Below, piece by piece: positions 10,375 through 23,162 of a stretch of DNA of 64,000 nucleotides (the stretch's first letter is position 1; each line of letters starts with the position of its first letter). Position numbers and translations under genes: made by a program. The stretch comes from Pomphorhynchus laevis (taxonomy: Eukaryota > Acanthocephala > Palaeacanthocephala > Echinorhynchida > Pomphorhynchidae). The notes beneath the pieces are model-generated. The model had not been told where the DNA came from. It saw only the letters and a program-made list of their open reading frames with translations, and searched no databases. The DNA is taken from NCBI GenBank assembly GCA_012934845.2, contig WNNJ02001245.1:27644-91643 (forward strand). The letters are read 5' to 3'.

Positions 10375-11435
10375 ATAGTATATTATCACTCCATAAGGAT
10401 GGATGAATTTAATCTTGGTAGAATAATATTATGAATTTTAATATTATAATTTTACATTTATTATTATACTTTTACAATTCTCCATTATAAGAAAAAACAT
10501 TCATTAAATAATTCATTAATTATCTAATTATTAAATTTTGATTTATTGATTTAGCATTATTATTTATATTTATATAAATAATGCGTAAACCCAGTTTATT
10601 GATATATTAATTGATAAAGTTAAATACATATTAACAGCATTAAATACATTCGTTATACAATGTCACATTTTTAAACAGCAATTTTTAATTTAAATGAAAC
10701 AAATAACATATGATATATTATGATAATATATTTTACTTAAATTAAATTAATTAAATTAATATTGATATTGAACTTCACTGATAAAACTTTACAAATAATC
10801 CAAATTGCCAAATTGACGTGCAATGGTTCGAATTATGCATCTACCAACAGTTTACAAATTTTATTTTTAAGACACATTATTTTGTTTGATATTAAGTGTA
10901 CTGGCAACGGTTGACCTTTCAATAAAGTACCACGTGCAAAGAAAAGTGCTAATAGTCAAAGTATTGAGAGCAAAGTATGTATAACATTGTGTTAAAATTT
11001 TTATTCAAAAACGTTTTTCATTAAAAGCTTTTTCTTTTATGTTTTTAAAAGATAAATATAGTATATTTTCAATTTACTATTTATAAAAGCAAAATAAAAG
11101 CAAAATAATACAAATAATAATAATTTAAATAATTAATAATTAATATAAAAAATATTTTAATATTTTCCATATATAAATATGGATATTTATATTTTCAACT
11201 TAGTTTAAATTTATTTTATAAATTAGTTTATTTTATTAATTAGTTTAAAGTATATTATCACTCCATAAGGATGGGTGAATTTAATCTTGGTAGAATAATA
11301 TTATGAATTTAAATATTATAATTTTACATTTATTATTATACTTTCACAATTCTCCATTATAAGAAAAAACATTCATTAAATAATTTATTAATTATCTAAT
11401 ATTTGATTTATTGATTTAGTATTATTATTTATATT
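10375..11435. repeat. Local direct duplication, two ~200-bp copies
   Basis: Segments 10375-10590 and 11244-11435 share the run from tattatcactccataaggat through acattcattaaat with very few differences, about 870 bp apart. This looks like a fairly recent local duplication or two young copies of a small repeat. Confidence 0.75.
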
Positions 11436-11880
11436 TATTTTTATTTATTTTATAATTATATATAATACCCACTTAGCTAATTTGACTTGCTCGAAAATAA
11501 GCAGAAAAATAATTTCGTATCAATAATTTCATTATTTCTGACAGAGATCGCATTACCGGGAAAACAAAGTACACAAGTTAATAACTTGTCAGTAGAACAA
11601 ATATGGGCAGCTAACTGAATTTACGTATTTTATCCGATATATAAATCGAAAATTAAAGATAAATATTAAATAATTATATAAAATTTTATACAATTTATAT
11701 TTATATCAAGTTAAAATAAAAATTGAAATTTAAAATAAAAGTCCATTGTTTTGAATTGACCAATGAATAACATGCAATGTATAACAATAAGGATTAGATG
11801 TCATCTATATAAACTGCTATGTTATCAGATTTCGGCACTTATTCTTGGAAAAAAGCAAAGAACACGAATATTATATCACG

Positions 11881-11924
11881 ACGTTATATCATCGTCGTGT
11901 CTATACACGACGATGATATAACGT
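11881..11924. repeat. Perfect hairpin, 20-bp arms
   Basis: The arm acgttatatcatcgtcgtgt (11881-11900) is exactly mirrored at 11905-11924 around ctat. It lies inside a Rep-1 copy. Confidence 0.9.
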
Positions 11925-13129
11925 TAGATTTTTAAATGATAATAAATTCTGGAATTTGCAATATTTTGAACTTATCATCTTAATCATTTGACCTAAGATG
12001 ACAAAATAAAATAAGATAAAGTCTAGTAAACAAAAATATCAGATAACTGACTCAACGTATTTTAATATAAGATAATATATAATATAATACAACGTAATAT
12101 AAAATTTTATACGATTAATATTTATATAACGATACAATTTATTATAAAATTCAAAATTCAACTTTTATGAATTGTATAATAAATAGCAGACAATGTATTA
12201 AAATAGGGATTAGATGTAATCAGAAGGAACTGCTATGCTATCAGGTTTTGAACCCTATTCTTCGATCCAATATAGCACGGGGCCAAAATGAATTTTATGA
12301 AATACAGAAAGTATATTTATAACATCTTACAAAATTAAGTCTAAAGTAAATGTATAAATTTAAGTTTTGAAATGCTAAAGATTCAACATTGCAATTATTA
12401 TATTAGACGATTATCATGAAAAACTAAATACCTACTTATTAACCAATTAAGTGATTTACTAAATCACTTCTCCACTATAATCCATTAATGCAGCTGAATT
12501 CATTAAAATCTTACCGAACAAATGATTATGAAAAATGATGAAAATTTATTTAATTTAAAGTTTGACATTTATACTTTTATAATTTAAAGTTTGATGAAGT
12601 TGTTTACAATATGAAAAAAACACAATATTATATTTATTAAAATATCAGAAATTATAATTTGAAATTAAAATAAATTCTTAATGTTCATTTTATTTTTATA
12701 GTTTTAATTGACTAATGTTTGCTATAGCTTTGGTCTTTATTCTTTTTTGAGTTTATTTAAAAGACTATAGAATTTAGATCGTATAAATGAATTAAGCTTA
12801 ACGAATTAAGAACGTAAGAAAACAGCAGCGTTGAATGAGACAATTCGCAATAATGTTGAAGCCTTAACACATCCACAGCGATACAGCTGAACGGATTAGA
12901 AAATAAAATTACGCCAATGACCGCAGAGAATATAAATGTGTGATAAAAAATTGACATTGAAAGATAATGATGAGCCTTAAAAATACAGTGAGAAATACAT
13001 CTTTTAATAATTAGAAAAACTTAGGTGATATTTAAAAATCAATACTCTTACAAAAAATGATAAATCGTTTCTCGGCTTTAAAATGTGTTAAAACGGAATA
13101 GAAGAATGAAAACATGGAATCTCTTGGAC

Positions 13130-14220
13130 GTACTCTCACACGTACACCCATTTTAAAGGTTATTTAAAACATATGGTCGGGGAGAATAAAAGAACATGTG
13201 AAGAACATGTTATACTCTCCTGTAGATGCAGCTTAAAGTTTGTCTTGCAAATGCTTAGAGTTTATAATGGCGGTGCACACTACATTGTTGGTGCCTGAAT
13301 GATTCTGGAGGAGATCGAGTGAAATCTCTGATTGACAATATCAGGGATACCATAATCCTACTTGATGCAGCTTCACTCTTGCTTATGCAAAGTATCAATC
13401 AATTTTAGATATGGCAATTCAATTAAAATGTCAAAATTAAAATAAAATGGTTAAACATATCGAATGGGAAAGGGTTCAATGAAGGGCAAAAGCTTGTGTA
13501 CTAGGCTTGGAATGAATAAATGGTCCAAAATCCAGATATCAACTGACCAATGTAGGCATACAAGCTTACAATAAAGAAGTCCAATTTTTTTAATTACCAT
13601 TACGAATTTCGAGAATTTTTGAGTGACCACATTCACTGGTTTCGTAGTGGTAGGAGAACTGTAAAAGCAATCAGGGCCTTGCAGGGTTTTCTCACAAGGA
13701 ATACACGGTTGTCGCTGCTATATTCTCTAGACTTGTCTGCTACTTTTGACAACCTCAAACTTGACTCAGTAGTGGAAAGGTTGGAATATGATATTCAACT
13801 GAACATTCTGTGCCGAGTGTGATGAATGTAGAAGCTGCTATCTAGAACACGAGAAGGATCCTTTTTATAATATATACAATGGTCTCATCAAGGGTATCCT
13901 TTGTCAAAAATCTTATACATGATTACGACAGGAGGCATCTTGGATTGACTCCTGGATAGGAACACTAGTAGTACTATCTATGCCGATGATATATCAATGG
14001 TGTACAAAAGGCACTTCTTGTTTGATAATAAATTCGAAAGAAGAGTAAAGTCGGTGGTGAATGGAATTAAATTACGTCTGTCTAAGTTGGGTTTTATCGT
14101 TAAACCCAACGAAAAGCAATTGTTGTACCATCACAAATCAACAAATTGATGCAGACAAGAACCAAAGTTTACTGTTGACGGGTAAGCAGAAGTGCCATAT
14201 GGGCGCAAAGAAAATAAAAT
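13130..14220 (+). mobile_element. LINE fragments: C-terminal tail and RT
   Basis: At 13140-13230 a short frame reads KGYLKHMVGENKRTCEEHVI. This fits the C-terminal zinc-knuckle region of many LINE ORF2 proteins. At 13619-13822 an RT palm appears (FRSGRRTVKAIRALQGFL, then LYSLDLSATFDNLKLDSVV), followed in broken frames by GYPLSKILY (PQGSPLSPxLY-like) and STIYADDISMVYK, the catalytic YADD box, near 13975-14010. Several frame changes separate these blocks. The tail precedes the RT, so two copies or a rearranged one are present. The clade is probably near Jockey/R1, which is uncertain. Confidence 0.7.
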
Positions 14221-15291
14221 TTAATTTGTGAATTATATAATTCAATATTTTTTACTTTTATAAATTTTTAATAATAAAAAAGTTTAGCAGGCAAAGTTTA
14301 GGATAAAGTTTATGTTTATTATTCTAAATAATAATTACATGGTGATAATTGCATCATGTAATTAAAATTCTTAATTAATTTTGAAAAAGTTATATTCAAA
14401 TTATATTTGAATATAAATTTTTATATTTGAACTTTTTATACTTATAACTTTTTATATTTTATAATTATATTTGATTAATTCTTGTAATTATTTTTGCAAA
14501 AATTATAATTTAAAGTAAAATTTTAACTGCTACAATAATTGAAATAAAAGATTAAGAAAAAGAATACTGCATTTTCGGAATATTTTTACACTGAAATCGA
14601 TCATCACGTTTAGCTATAAAACGTTATTACTTTATTACTTTTTTAGCTAAAACAGTTTTAACTAAAATTTCTTTCTGAATAAATGTACTTTTATCCAAGA
14701 AAAATAAATTTTGAAATTTTTTTCAAAATTATTCAACTTAAATTTTGGATTTAATTTTGCAATTTTGAAGTTGCAATATTTGATGATTCTAGGGATTAAA
14801 AAGTCTGATGACAAGATAATTTTTCGTCTTAAAAAATAATCATATTTTTCATTTAACAACTTCTAACATTTAAAAAAAATATTGAGTTTTAAATTTGTGA
14901 TTTAAATTCAAGTTTTCATCAAAAAATTTACAGGACAAAATTAAAGTTCATTGCAATGAAATTTAATTTAAACTTTCCGGATCATACAATGATCCGGAAA
15001 AAAACAGCCAATTTAAAGTTAAGAAAAATTTATAGATAAATGTTATATCCTATTTAAAAATAAAGTTTATTGTTGAAGTTAACATTCGGCAATGCACAAC
15101 AGGAAATTCTCTTATGATAAAAAACATGGCTATCTAATTATAGAAATAATATGGTAATCTTCAAATATATTATGAACATCGGCTATTACGCAAGACAACT
15201 TTTCATTTAGAAAAGTTAATAAATAATTACATAAAATTCTTTATTAATACGGACAATATCGTCATACCAGAGTATGCAGAGTTAGAAGAGT

Positions 15292-15366
15292 TTACAGAAC
15301 TTTGTAAGGGACTTGAGCGTGCAGCTGGCACGCATTTGCGACGTTAAATGAATACATTATTATTGA
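15292..15366 (-). CDS. Helical-repeat host gene, candidate last exon
   Basis: An acceptor tatttgcag lies before 15366, and an in-phase frame SIIMYSFNVANACQLHAQV ends in a stop at 15292. AATAAA follows on the minus strand near 15240. The splice phase (0) agrees with the exon ending at 15532, leaving a 165-bp intron. The short tail itself matches nothing I know, so this terminal exon is plausible rather than proven. Confidence 0.45.
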   Translation of the reverse strand, partial: SIIMYSFNVANACQLHAQVPYKVL

Positions 15367-15531
15367 CTGCAAATAAATAAAGATAATGGGTTCGGTAATA
15401 TAACAGTAATGATAAAAAGGTATTGACAAAACTTTAGCTACTGAAATAGACGAGACTAGAATTACATCGAACATTCACGATTAAAGATTAAGTAATATAA
15501 CTAGTAAGTGATTATCCGAACAAACGCATAC

Positions 15532-15684
15532 CTTGTTGATGTCAAAAAAGTAAATTGATTTAATATCCTTTTGTATCAAGTTGTTTATTAAATTATTACA
15601 AATCGAGCCATGTTCATTAATTTTTGTTTCTGCAAATCGTTGTAATATAATACCGGTGCCCAACTGAAGTACAGCATTTGAAAC
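15532..15684 (-). CDS. Helical-repeat host gene, exon
   Basis: Acceptor tttaatag before 15684 and donor gtatgc after 15532. It encodes 51 residues, VSNAVLQLGTGIILQRFAE...INNLIQKDIKSIYFFDINK, in phase 0 at both ends. The amphipathic helix pairs resemble ARM/HEAT repeats. See the entry at 38734-38999 for the whole gene. Confidence 0.7.
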
Positions 15685-16572
15685 CTATTAAAATTAAATT
15701 ACATACAATTGGTTTCAATTTTAAAAGTTATGGGATAGAGAAAATTAAACAAAGCCATCAACTGTTAGCGTCGATTGTGACCAGGGTATTATAAATAAAT
15801 ATAAATTAATAAGGAATGTTTAAATCCTATTTTATTATATTTGTGTTATAGACCAATATACCAATAAATCATAAGGTGTAATTATTTACATAGGCATTGT
15901 CGTTTAAATCCAAGTTATTTATATATTGGAACCTACCAATTTATGTATCATTTATTTAACAATTGTTTGCTTGAGTATTTTGTGTTTACACATCTTTAGG
16001 AAAATACCGTCATGGATTGTCATTTATTATCCTTCATATTTATTGTACAAATATTTTGCACGACACTTTTAAAATAGTATTTACCTTGAAACCAAATTTA
16101 CTAAATAAGTATTGAGAAACAAGGTCATCAAAGATGGTTACATATCGTTAAAAGCAAAGAATGTTTAAAGATGCGAAAATGTTAAATATATTCATAAATC
16201 AAATTAGCTGACCGAGCACACAATATAATTTTTGCTATGGAATTTCGGTTATATATCAACGGACAAAAAAACAAATTTTGATTTATTGAATTCAATATTT
16301 TTTACTTAAACTTGAAAGGTATCATTGGTTTAAAAAATTCGCTGATTTTAGTGAAATATTTACTAAAAATATATTTTAATATTAAATAAAGTGCTTATAA
16401 TCCAAGGTATTAGAAGAAACTAATTATTTATAAGATAACTACTATAACTAGTATAGTACTAAGTTATGACTGTAATAAGTATAATACAGTTATCACTAAA
16501 CATATTTTGCTTATATTAATATTTATAAATTTCTTCAAATAGAAATACTATTGTTCGTGGAAACATTTGATA

Positions 16573-16853
16573 TCAGAGTGTCAGCACCACGAAAGAAATT
16601 TCACAATGAAATTGTCGCAAATGACAAAGTCACCATTTCATACTAGTTGGTTCTCATCAGTAGCCTGTACTCCCCACAACTGGATTGAAGTTGGGAGAAA
16701 GGCTACTCCCAACTTCAATCCAGTTGTGGGGAGTACAGGCTACTGATGAGAACCAACTAGTTCGAAATGGTGACTTTGTCATTTGCGACAATTTCATTGT
16801 GGAATTTCTTTCGTGGTGCTGACACCCTGATAATAAATATTTATATAAGCAAA
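16573..16853. repeat. Long palindrome, ~125-bp arms, with hammerhead-like cores
   Basis: Arms run from tcagagtgtcagcaccacg to gattgaagttgggag and back, with a short spacer and few mismatches. The right arm reads CTGATGA, gaac caacta gttc, GAAA (about 16743-16767): an exact hammerhead core with a 4-bp stem II. A short stem III could be atggt/gtcat, but no convincing stem I or GTC follows. In the mirrored left arm the second stem II strand has decayed. Confidence 0.75.
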
Positions 16854-17490
16854 TATTAATATTTTATATAAATATTTTAGATTTGTATAAAATAAAATCA
16901 ATTAATTTTGTAAGATAAATTTTAAATTGATCGTTTTATAATCTATGAATATAATATATATTATATTATATTATTATATTATATTATATATAGAATGATA
17001 TCATATTATAGTATATTATATTTTAATATAATATTTAAGTAATATATACATATCATTGATATATCTTTATATTTTTCTTATACAAATAGAAATTCAAAAT
17101 GGGAAAATAAGAATTATTACTGAAAATAGGAAATTACTGAAGGGTAAATTCAAATACTGAAGACCCATAAACGTCAAGACGCGTTTGAAATTAAAAATAA
17201 CATTTTACTTTCAGATTTTATCAGTTTTTATTTCTATTCACGTATATGAAAGCGCATCAAAAATATTCAGGGTAGCGATTAAATAATAATCAATAATACA
17301 TAGATGCATTTGATATCGGTATTTGTGATTTAAATCCCTAAAATGTTAGATGCTGCTAGAAAACCGAACTCTCAAAAAAGAATTTCTGATACAGATTTTC
17401 ACTCAATATTTAACTATCAATTTACCTATCAATTTATCGATATATTTAAATATCTAATATTTAAAATCTAATTAATTGATTTCTACTAAC

Positions 17491-17664
17491 GTTTTCATCT
17501 TCCATAATTGACTGTAAAATTGACAACATCCCCGATTCATGCTGTAGGCTTTTATTTTTTGAAAATGCAGAGAATGCGTTTGGTAAAAATCCTTGTTGTA
17601 ATAAGAGTGCTCCTAAAGATTTATTGCGTTTCACAAACACAGCCAGTGTATCCAAAGATTCACC
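17491..17664 (-). CDS. Helical-repeat host gene, exon
   Basis: Acceptor tttgttcattttag before 17664 and donor gttagt after 17491. It encodes 58 residues in phase 0 at both ends: GESLDTLAVFVKRNKSLGAL, FLPNAFSAFSKNKSLQHES, ILQSIMEDEN. The regular Leu/Ala/Phe spacing suggests ARM-like helices. It joins in phase with the exon at 32460 upstream and the exon at 15684 downstream. Confidence 0.7.
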
Positions 17665-17679
17665 CTAAAATGAACAAAC

Positions 17680-19470
17680 CGCATTTCGTCAACAGATTTC
17701 TTTGCAATATCACAACATCCACAAATATTGGGATGTTTTATTAAAAATCGTTGTACAATTTAAATATTGATTTAGTGCAGTTCAAATTATTGATATTAAA
17801 GTGTTGTATTCATAAGTTGATAATAAAAGTATGTGACCACACAAAATAAAAAAAAATAATTATTTAGAAATTAATTAATTAGATTAATTATTAAGTAATT
17901 AAGTATAATTTTCATTGTTTTTGTATTCTATTTTCAATTTGTAAAATCCTCTACAAATTAAAAATTTAATTAAAATTTGTTTACATACTTTTTGATTTTG
18001 TATCTTTTATTGTAGATCTATTATTGACCTCGCATTTAAAAATATATAAAAATTTACATTTATTTCAAATTTCAAGATAAATATAATTACATTTTTGAGG
18101 TTAGTGGAAATAGTTGAGACGTATACTGAAATATTTCGTTAAATATCTTTTTTATTTCTAATAACAAGTTTATTAATTTTCACATTGAAATATTGTACAA
18201 GTGTGCTAAAATATTATATATTATATATTAAATATTATATAATTATTTAATATAATGTATATTATATATAAAATATTATTCTCGTGTGTCTGGTATAAAA
18301 AATGTCTGAAAATAACATTTTTTGAATTTGTAGTACAAAATACGTAGTTTTAGTTAAGTGGTATGATTTGTTCTATTGTCACGTCATTATTGTCTATTGG
18401 AGATTGTTTTCCCGACAATGTAACCGGGCGAATAAATGTAAAAAGCCGAACAAATACATGTCTAATTTATAAATCATCAAAATATAATTTTAGAAAGTAA
18501 ACTGTTAAATGAAATTTTCATTGATAGTAAATAATATACTCTTTTTTAGAATAAGTGAGGACTGCATAAAATCACATTATATTAGAGGTAATACACCATT
18601 CGTATGTAATTGGACCCGTTGTTAAGAAATCTGGTTATACAGCAGTTCCTCATGATTACCTCTAATCTTTATTATCTACGAATCAGTTTATAAAAATATT
18701 GCGTTATAATAGTTTTTGTTAAGATAAAATGATATTTCCAATTTTTAAATTTATTAAATAAGTATGGTAAATTATACGCTCATTGTTATAATAATAAATA
18801 CACTATACACTATACACTATAATATACTATACACTATACACTATCTATTTATTCTAATAAATATACAATATAATAATAGGCAATCTACCGAATATACTTA
18901 TTTGTGCATATAGCTTTTGCTAAGCAGCTAATATTGAGGTTTTCAAAATTCGTGCATTCCAACTGTTTGATATGTTATATGCATCATTTTTGTAATAATA
19001 TATACGATATATATGATATTTTACAGGGAAGCTGCGTTTCAGGATCAATTTTTTGATACGATTTAAATTTTTAATACCTAATTTCGGTGAGATACATCTT
19101 TGTCAGAAAACACTTGACAAAAGCCCATTTTAATTCACTTCTCAATATGTACGTTTCCACGAAAGAATTGTAGTAATTTATTAATGTCATTGTCACATAT
19201 AAATTACACTAAAAATCAAATTGTATCAGAAAAAATACTATGTATTTGACTTCATGTTATGTGGAGTTAAGGAATCGAAGCCGAAACCTGATAACAGATC
19301 TATCTGATGACCTATAATCTAAATCATGATAGATCGTTATTCAAATAATGATGGGCTTATCAATAGCCCATCAATATACTTATGACACAATAGGCTTATC
19401 ACCTAATACGTAAAGAAGGTATTATTCGAATTTATTTGTTTTACATATATTTATTTGCTTTGAACGTCGA
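17680..19470. other. AT-rich intron with Rep-2 and Rep-1 pieces
   Basis: Holds a second Rep-2 copy (18105-18300), short TATACACTA tandem runs at about 18800-18845, and a Rep-1-like piece near 19260-19340. I see no exon here. Confidence 0.55.
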
Positions 19471-19479
19471 CTACTTTTA

Positions 19480-20910
19480 AACGTCGACTAGCCTTAAGCG
19501 ACTTTATTCCTTCACTAGTATCGTCTTTTGTAACGATGATAATGGGCTGGCCGGAGAAGGGGGCGCTTGATCGTCGCTGAAATTCTTATTAACGACGCCC
19601 CGTTAATTCCTGTTGCCTCTTCTGTAACTAATAGCCCTGGTGAATGATGACGCATATCTTATTGATTTTCGTATGCGAGGTTTACTAGTTCATGGTTTCT
19701 ATACATGCCCTCATCCCTGACTGCTTCAATCAAATAGGAGACATTGCCTGTTTGAATCGATCATTAATGGCAGTGTATTTTGTCCGTTAAATATTTTCAG
19801 CGCAACTAACCACCGTGCCTCCTTCTGTCACCGCTTAAGTATGATAGGATGATGACAATGTGTTGGGACAAGTGTTGTCCCATACGAGGATGCGACCTAC
19901 CTCCCAAGGGAACAATGTTGCGCCAGACGCTTTCATCGTTTCTCGAGATTCCTTCCGGTTCCAGTCAAAAAGAGGATCATGCTGGTTCCAGGACCATCCG
20001 TATCAATTGCTTAACATATGTGGCAGATGTTTAAGGCTTTAGATCGAGCACAATTAAGGGTGTGTAGCCGCACTGACACATCTTCGTTCCGCATACTCAT
20101 GTGAAGGCTAGCCCATTGATAACTCCGAGTATCAACGTGACGGCTAGGGGCAGTGCATGGTCATCGAGAATGTTCCTACCGACGTTATGGACAAGGTTTC
20201 GAGAAAAGCCTAAGCCCATTTTGATGCCACTGCAAGTAATTTCGGGTAATAGGAGCTTTTGCATTGCTCACCAATTGATCGTAGGCCGCCCTGTAAATAT
20301 CTACCGTCCATTGTTTTTGTGTTTAGGGGTTCAATGGACCTGCAGACTTGTACTCCGCGATGCGCATAGAGATAGCGTCGTTGGTCCACAGAGAGATGCG
20401 TGATGTTGGGATCATCAATAGTTGTTGTAAGCGCTTGTAATAATAATCGTATTAGTTCCGTTCCGCCGCATATTGAAGAACAGAACGCTGGGATTGCAAT
20501 TTCTCTCGTCGATTAAGCACATATACCGTCAAGGGATACCGGCAAGAAGGCTTGTCTCTACGCACTGTCGTTAAGATCGATGTTTAAATATGTTCTCAAA
20601 GTCAAACGGACCTTCCCGTCGAATTTCAGTAATCTATTGCTGCGGAAGGAATCGGGTTCTTAAAAGTAACCCGATCGTTGATAGGGTAAGGCAGTGTCGC
20701 AGTATAAACAGTGCTTAATCTCAGCAAAATTGAGTTCGTCGTTTGTGGCGTCGAGGGCGATGTCTATGTTTAAGTCGTTGCCAATTGGTGCTTCCAGCAA
20801 ATATAGTCAGAAGGATAAACCATCTTGCGTCCAAGGAAGATGTATGCATTTGACCTTACCTCGAGTTTATAAGCGACGACCTCGCAATAGAGCGGATTAA
20901 GAGTAAGCCC
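19480..20910 (-). mobile_element. Retroelement fossil, C-terminal module, heavily broken
   Basis: The base composition is clearly richer in G+C than the surroundings. Minus-strand fragments recall a protein module that recurs in RT-bearing retroelements of invertebrates: a Cys-rich stretch with VCGTKMCQCGYTPL, and further on GRILVWDNTCPNTL, in the same order and about the expected spacing. The family is uncertain (possibly a tyrosine-recombinase/DIRS-type or related retroelement). It is an old copy with many interruptions. I see no terminal repeats. Confidence 0.5.
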
Positions 20911-21229
20911 CACTCTTAATAAAGATTAATCTTAATAAGAAATTAATAAGAAATTAATATGTATAGTAAGAAATTTTAATTGGAAAAGAATGTGCCGTAA
21001 TACTTATATATTTTAAAGATTAATCATTTTCATACAGTAAAACATTGTTTTATAATAATATCATATTCTTCACACTAATTTTCTCCTGTAAACGCAAGCT
21101 AAGTAGCTTATGATAGTGGACAATTGTTGCTGCGACTGTATAAGCACAGAAGAGTTTAAACAACTAGTTATGATGAAAGAGTAGAATTGTATTGAATGTA
21201 TAGATATTTGTTATAATAAAGTGAATATA

Positions 21230-21275
21230 TATGAATAGTGAGCTCTGTAAGAGCGAAACGCGCCTACCTTTGTTG
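21230..21275 (+). ncRNA. Decayed hammerhead-like PLE end
   Basis: Reads gtga, gctc tgtaa gagc, GAAA, cgcg: a 4-bp stem II followed by the GAAAC box. The expected CTGANGA is reduced to ATAGTGA. The layout matches the modules at 3650, 4340, 35930 and 57200. Confidence 0.35.
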
Positions 21276-22104
21276 AAGTTTGTCGTCACACCTAAGATGA
21301 CTGGGCATACCTAGCGACTTTGAATATTGCGAGAATAATTCGGTTCCATTTCTTGATTTGATGAAGATATATAGAATACTGCCTGGTGTTTATACCTCTT
21401 CATGAGGAAAACAGTGATTTATTTATGAGTATAATACTGGGTATCCCAGGACAGGTGTGATAACAAGTTATATATAACCAGGCTATTGAGGAAAACATTT
21501 AATCATTTAAAGAACAAACGTTTTTCTACTTTTGAAACATTACATATAATGATTCAAATTCAAAATCTTATCAAGCGTCGTTCGAAGACTCTTTGTCTAC
21601 GGATATTATATATTGCAAAATTATCACAAAATGCGTAGATAAACGGGTCTGAATTGTTCTGATATGATATCGACGAAAACGTTTATCAATAAACAACAAC
21701 GATTTTATTAAATACATCAATAACCTATAAATAGCATGCAAGAAAAAAAACAGACAAGTCATATCATAGTCAGAAAAAACGGCAGCACAACTTCGGTCTT
21801 CAACTATTCATGTGCTCTACTTTCTCTTCTATGTCCTCAAATCCATGGGGATCTAAGCCCACCAACCGATCCAACACGCCGCCTTTCGACTGAACCACCC
21901 GGGGTCTTTCACCCCCACCCCACCCACCGAAGAATTTAATGGAGCTTGAACTCCATTAAATTCTATGCTGGGTAAACGAGAGACGAGGAGCTTAAGAAAC
22001 CTTAGCCTTTGCTCTGGGGGACGTCCTCCCGAAAAGAAGACTAATCCCGAGATAGCCCAAGTGACCCAGAGGCGAACCTGGGTTTTCCCTGTCAATGACA
22101 GATG

Positions 22105-22323
22105 TTAAGCCCGTTTCAGGGCCCACCTAGCTTTCTTCAGGATACGTTTGAATATATCCAGGTCGGCTTTCGCCGACCAGTTCACCGTAACGGTGAACCC
22201 CAGGTATTTTACTCGACTTGTAAAGGTGGGGAGTGGTTCAGAGGCAAATATGGAGGAGAGCGCAGAGAGTGCTAGTCTCTTAAGTTTTTTCTTTGTTGCA
22301 GGGGAGCCATGAAAGACTACCAC
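22105..22323 (-). pseudogene. LINE ORF2 C-terminal tail fragment
   Basis: Encodes KKLKRLALSALSSIFASEPL, RVKYLGFTVTVNWSAKADL and KKARWALKRA. This is the KYLG-type segment that follows the palm in LINE RTs. The next frame (22095-21853) continues VRLWVTWAISGLVFFSGG. The same blocks occur at 28830-29270. Confidence 0.8.
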
Positions 22324-22340
22324 CTGCGATTTTGCAGAGT

Positions 22341-23051
22341 TTAAAATAAGATTGGATTGGGTAGCTGGTCTTTTAATCTTGAAAATAAACGGCTGATGTC
22401 AGAGACTACGTCTTTACACCTGCGTCCAGTGAACAGGGCTGTGGTGCCATCAGCGTACACCACTAGACGTTCGCTTTTAAATATTTTGAATAGTTTAATA
22501 GAGGCAGCAAGGTATAAGATAGGAGAAAGTGGGGAACCTTGAGGCACATCCGTAATAGGCTAGAACTGACGCGCATCTGGGTCGTCTTCATAGTAAAAAC
22601 GCTTGGTATACAGCAGGATCTCCACTCTGTTCACAATTCTCGCAGGCAACCCGAGGGACCTGAGAGAAGAGATCACAAAAGGAATTGAGATGCGGTCAAA
22701 TGCAGCAGAAAAGTCAAGAAAAACAGCCACAACTAGATGATGGCTATTATCCCGACAAAACTGCTCCACCTCACCAACTGCTGAATGGACCGAGCGTCCT
22801 TTGACGAACCCATGAAAACCTGGAGGGATCAAATTACGCCTACTTAAATGGTCGCAGATTTTACGCGCAAGCGCTTTTTCGTAAATTGACACGAGGGCAT
22901 TTTGAATCGAAATGGGTCGCAGATCTTTAGGGCATGAGCAGGATTTTTTCTTAGGAATAAAAACACGCTTACTAATATTGATGCCTGCTACATCGGATGG
23001 GGATGCTAAAAGCATTGTGACGGCCACCTCTCTTCTCTGATCGGCTGTCAA
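22341..23051 (-). pseudogene. LINE reverse transcriptase fragment
   Basis: RT blocks in order: RPISIQNALVSIYEKALARK (fingers), FVKGRSVHSAVGEVEQF, FLDFSAAFDRISIPF (motif A, Asp present), PQGSPLSPILYLAAS (motif B), and VVYADGTTALF (motif C). Motif C reads YADG instead of YADD, so one catalytic aspartate is lost. A stop separates the blocks at about 22560. The protein would act with the endonuclease in target-primed reverse transcription. Confidence 0.9.
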
Positions 23052-23162
23052 AAGCTGACAGACTCGAGAGGAAAGTGGAGCGTAGGATTTAGAGTTGACC
23101 GGGAGTGGACCCCAGGAGTAAAGGATATCCGTGACAGATAGATCCCTACTCCTGAACTTACA

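Larger units (their letters stand above)
8900..13090. repeat. AT-rich region with several decayed Rep-1 copies
   Basis: Decayed Rep-1 copies lie at about 9520-9960, 10060-10260, 11500-11840 and 12000-12300. They are recognised by aacaaatcagataactgagt, cgtattttata, gaattgaccaatgaa and the middle ctgctatg block. Between them is simple AT-rich sequence. I see no supportable gene. A minus-strand frame at 12757-12957 has no family match or convincing splice sites. Confidence 0.55.

Noticed and set aside
12757-12957. Minus-strand exon with a ttcag acceptor
   Set aside because: The in-phase reading meets a stop and the peptide lacks any recognisable pattern.
20101-20403. Plus-strand open frame of 100 codons
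   Set aside because: Antisense to the retroelement fossil fragments on the minus strand.
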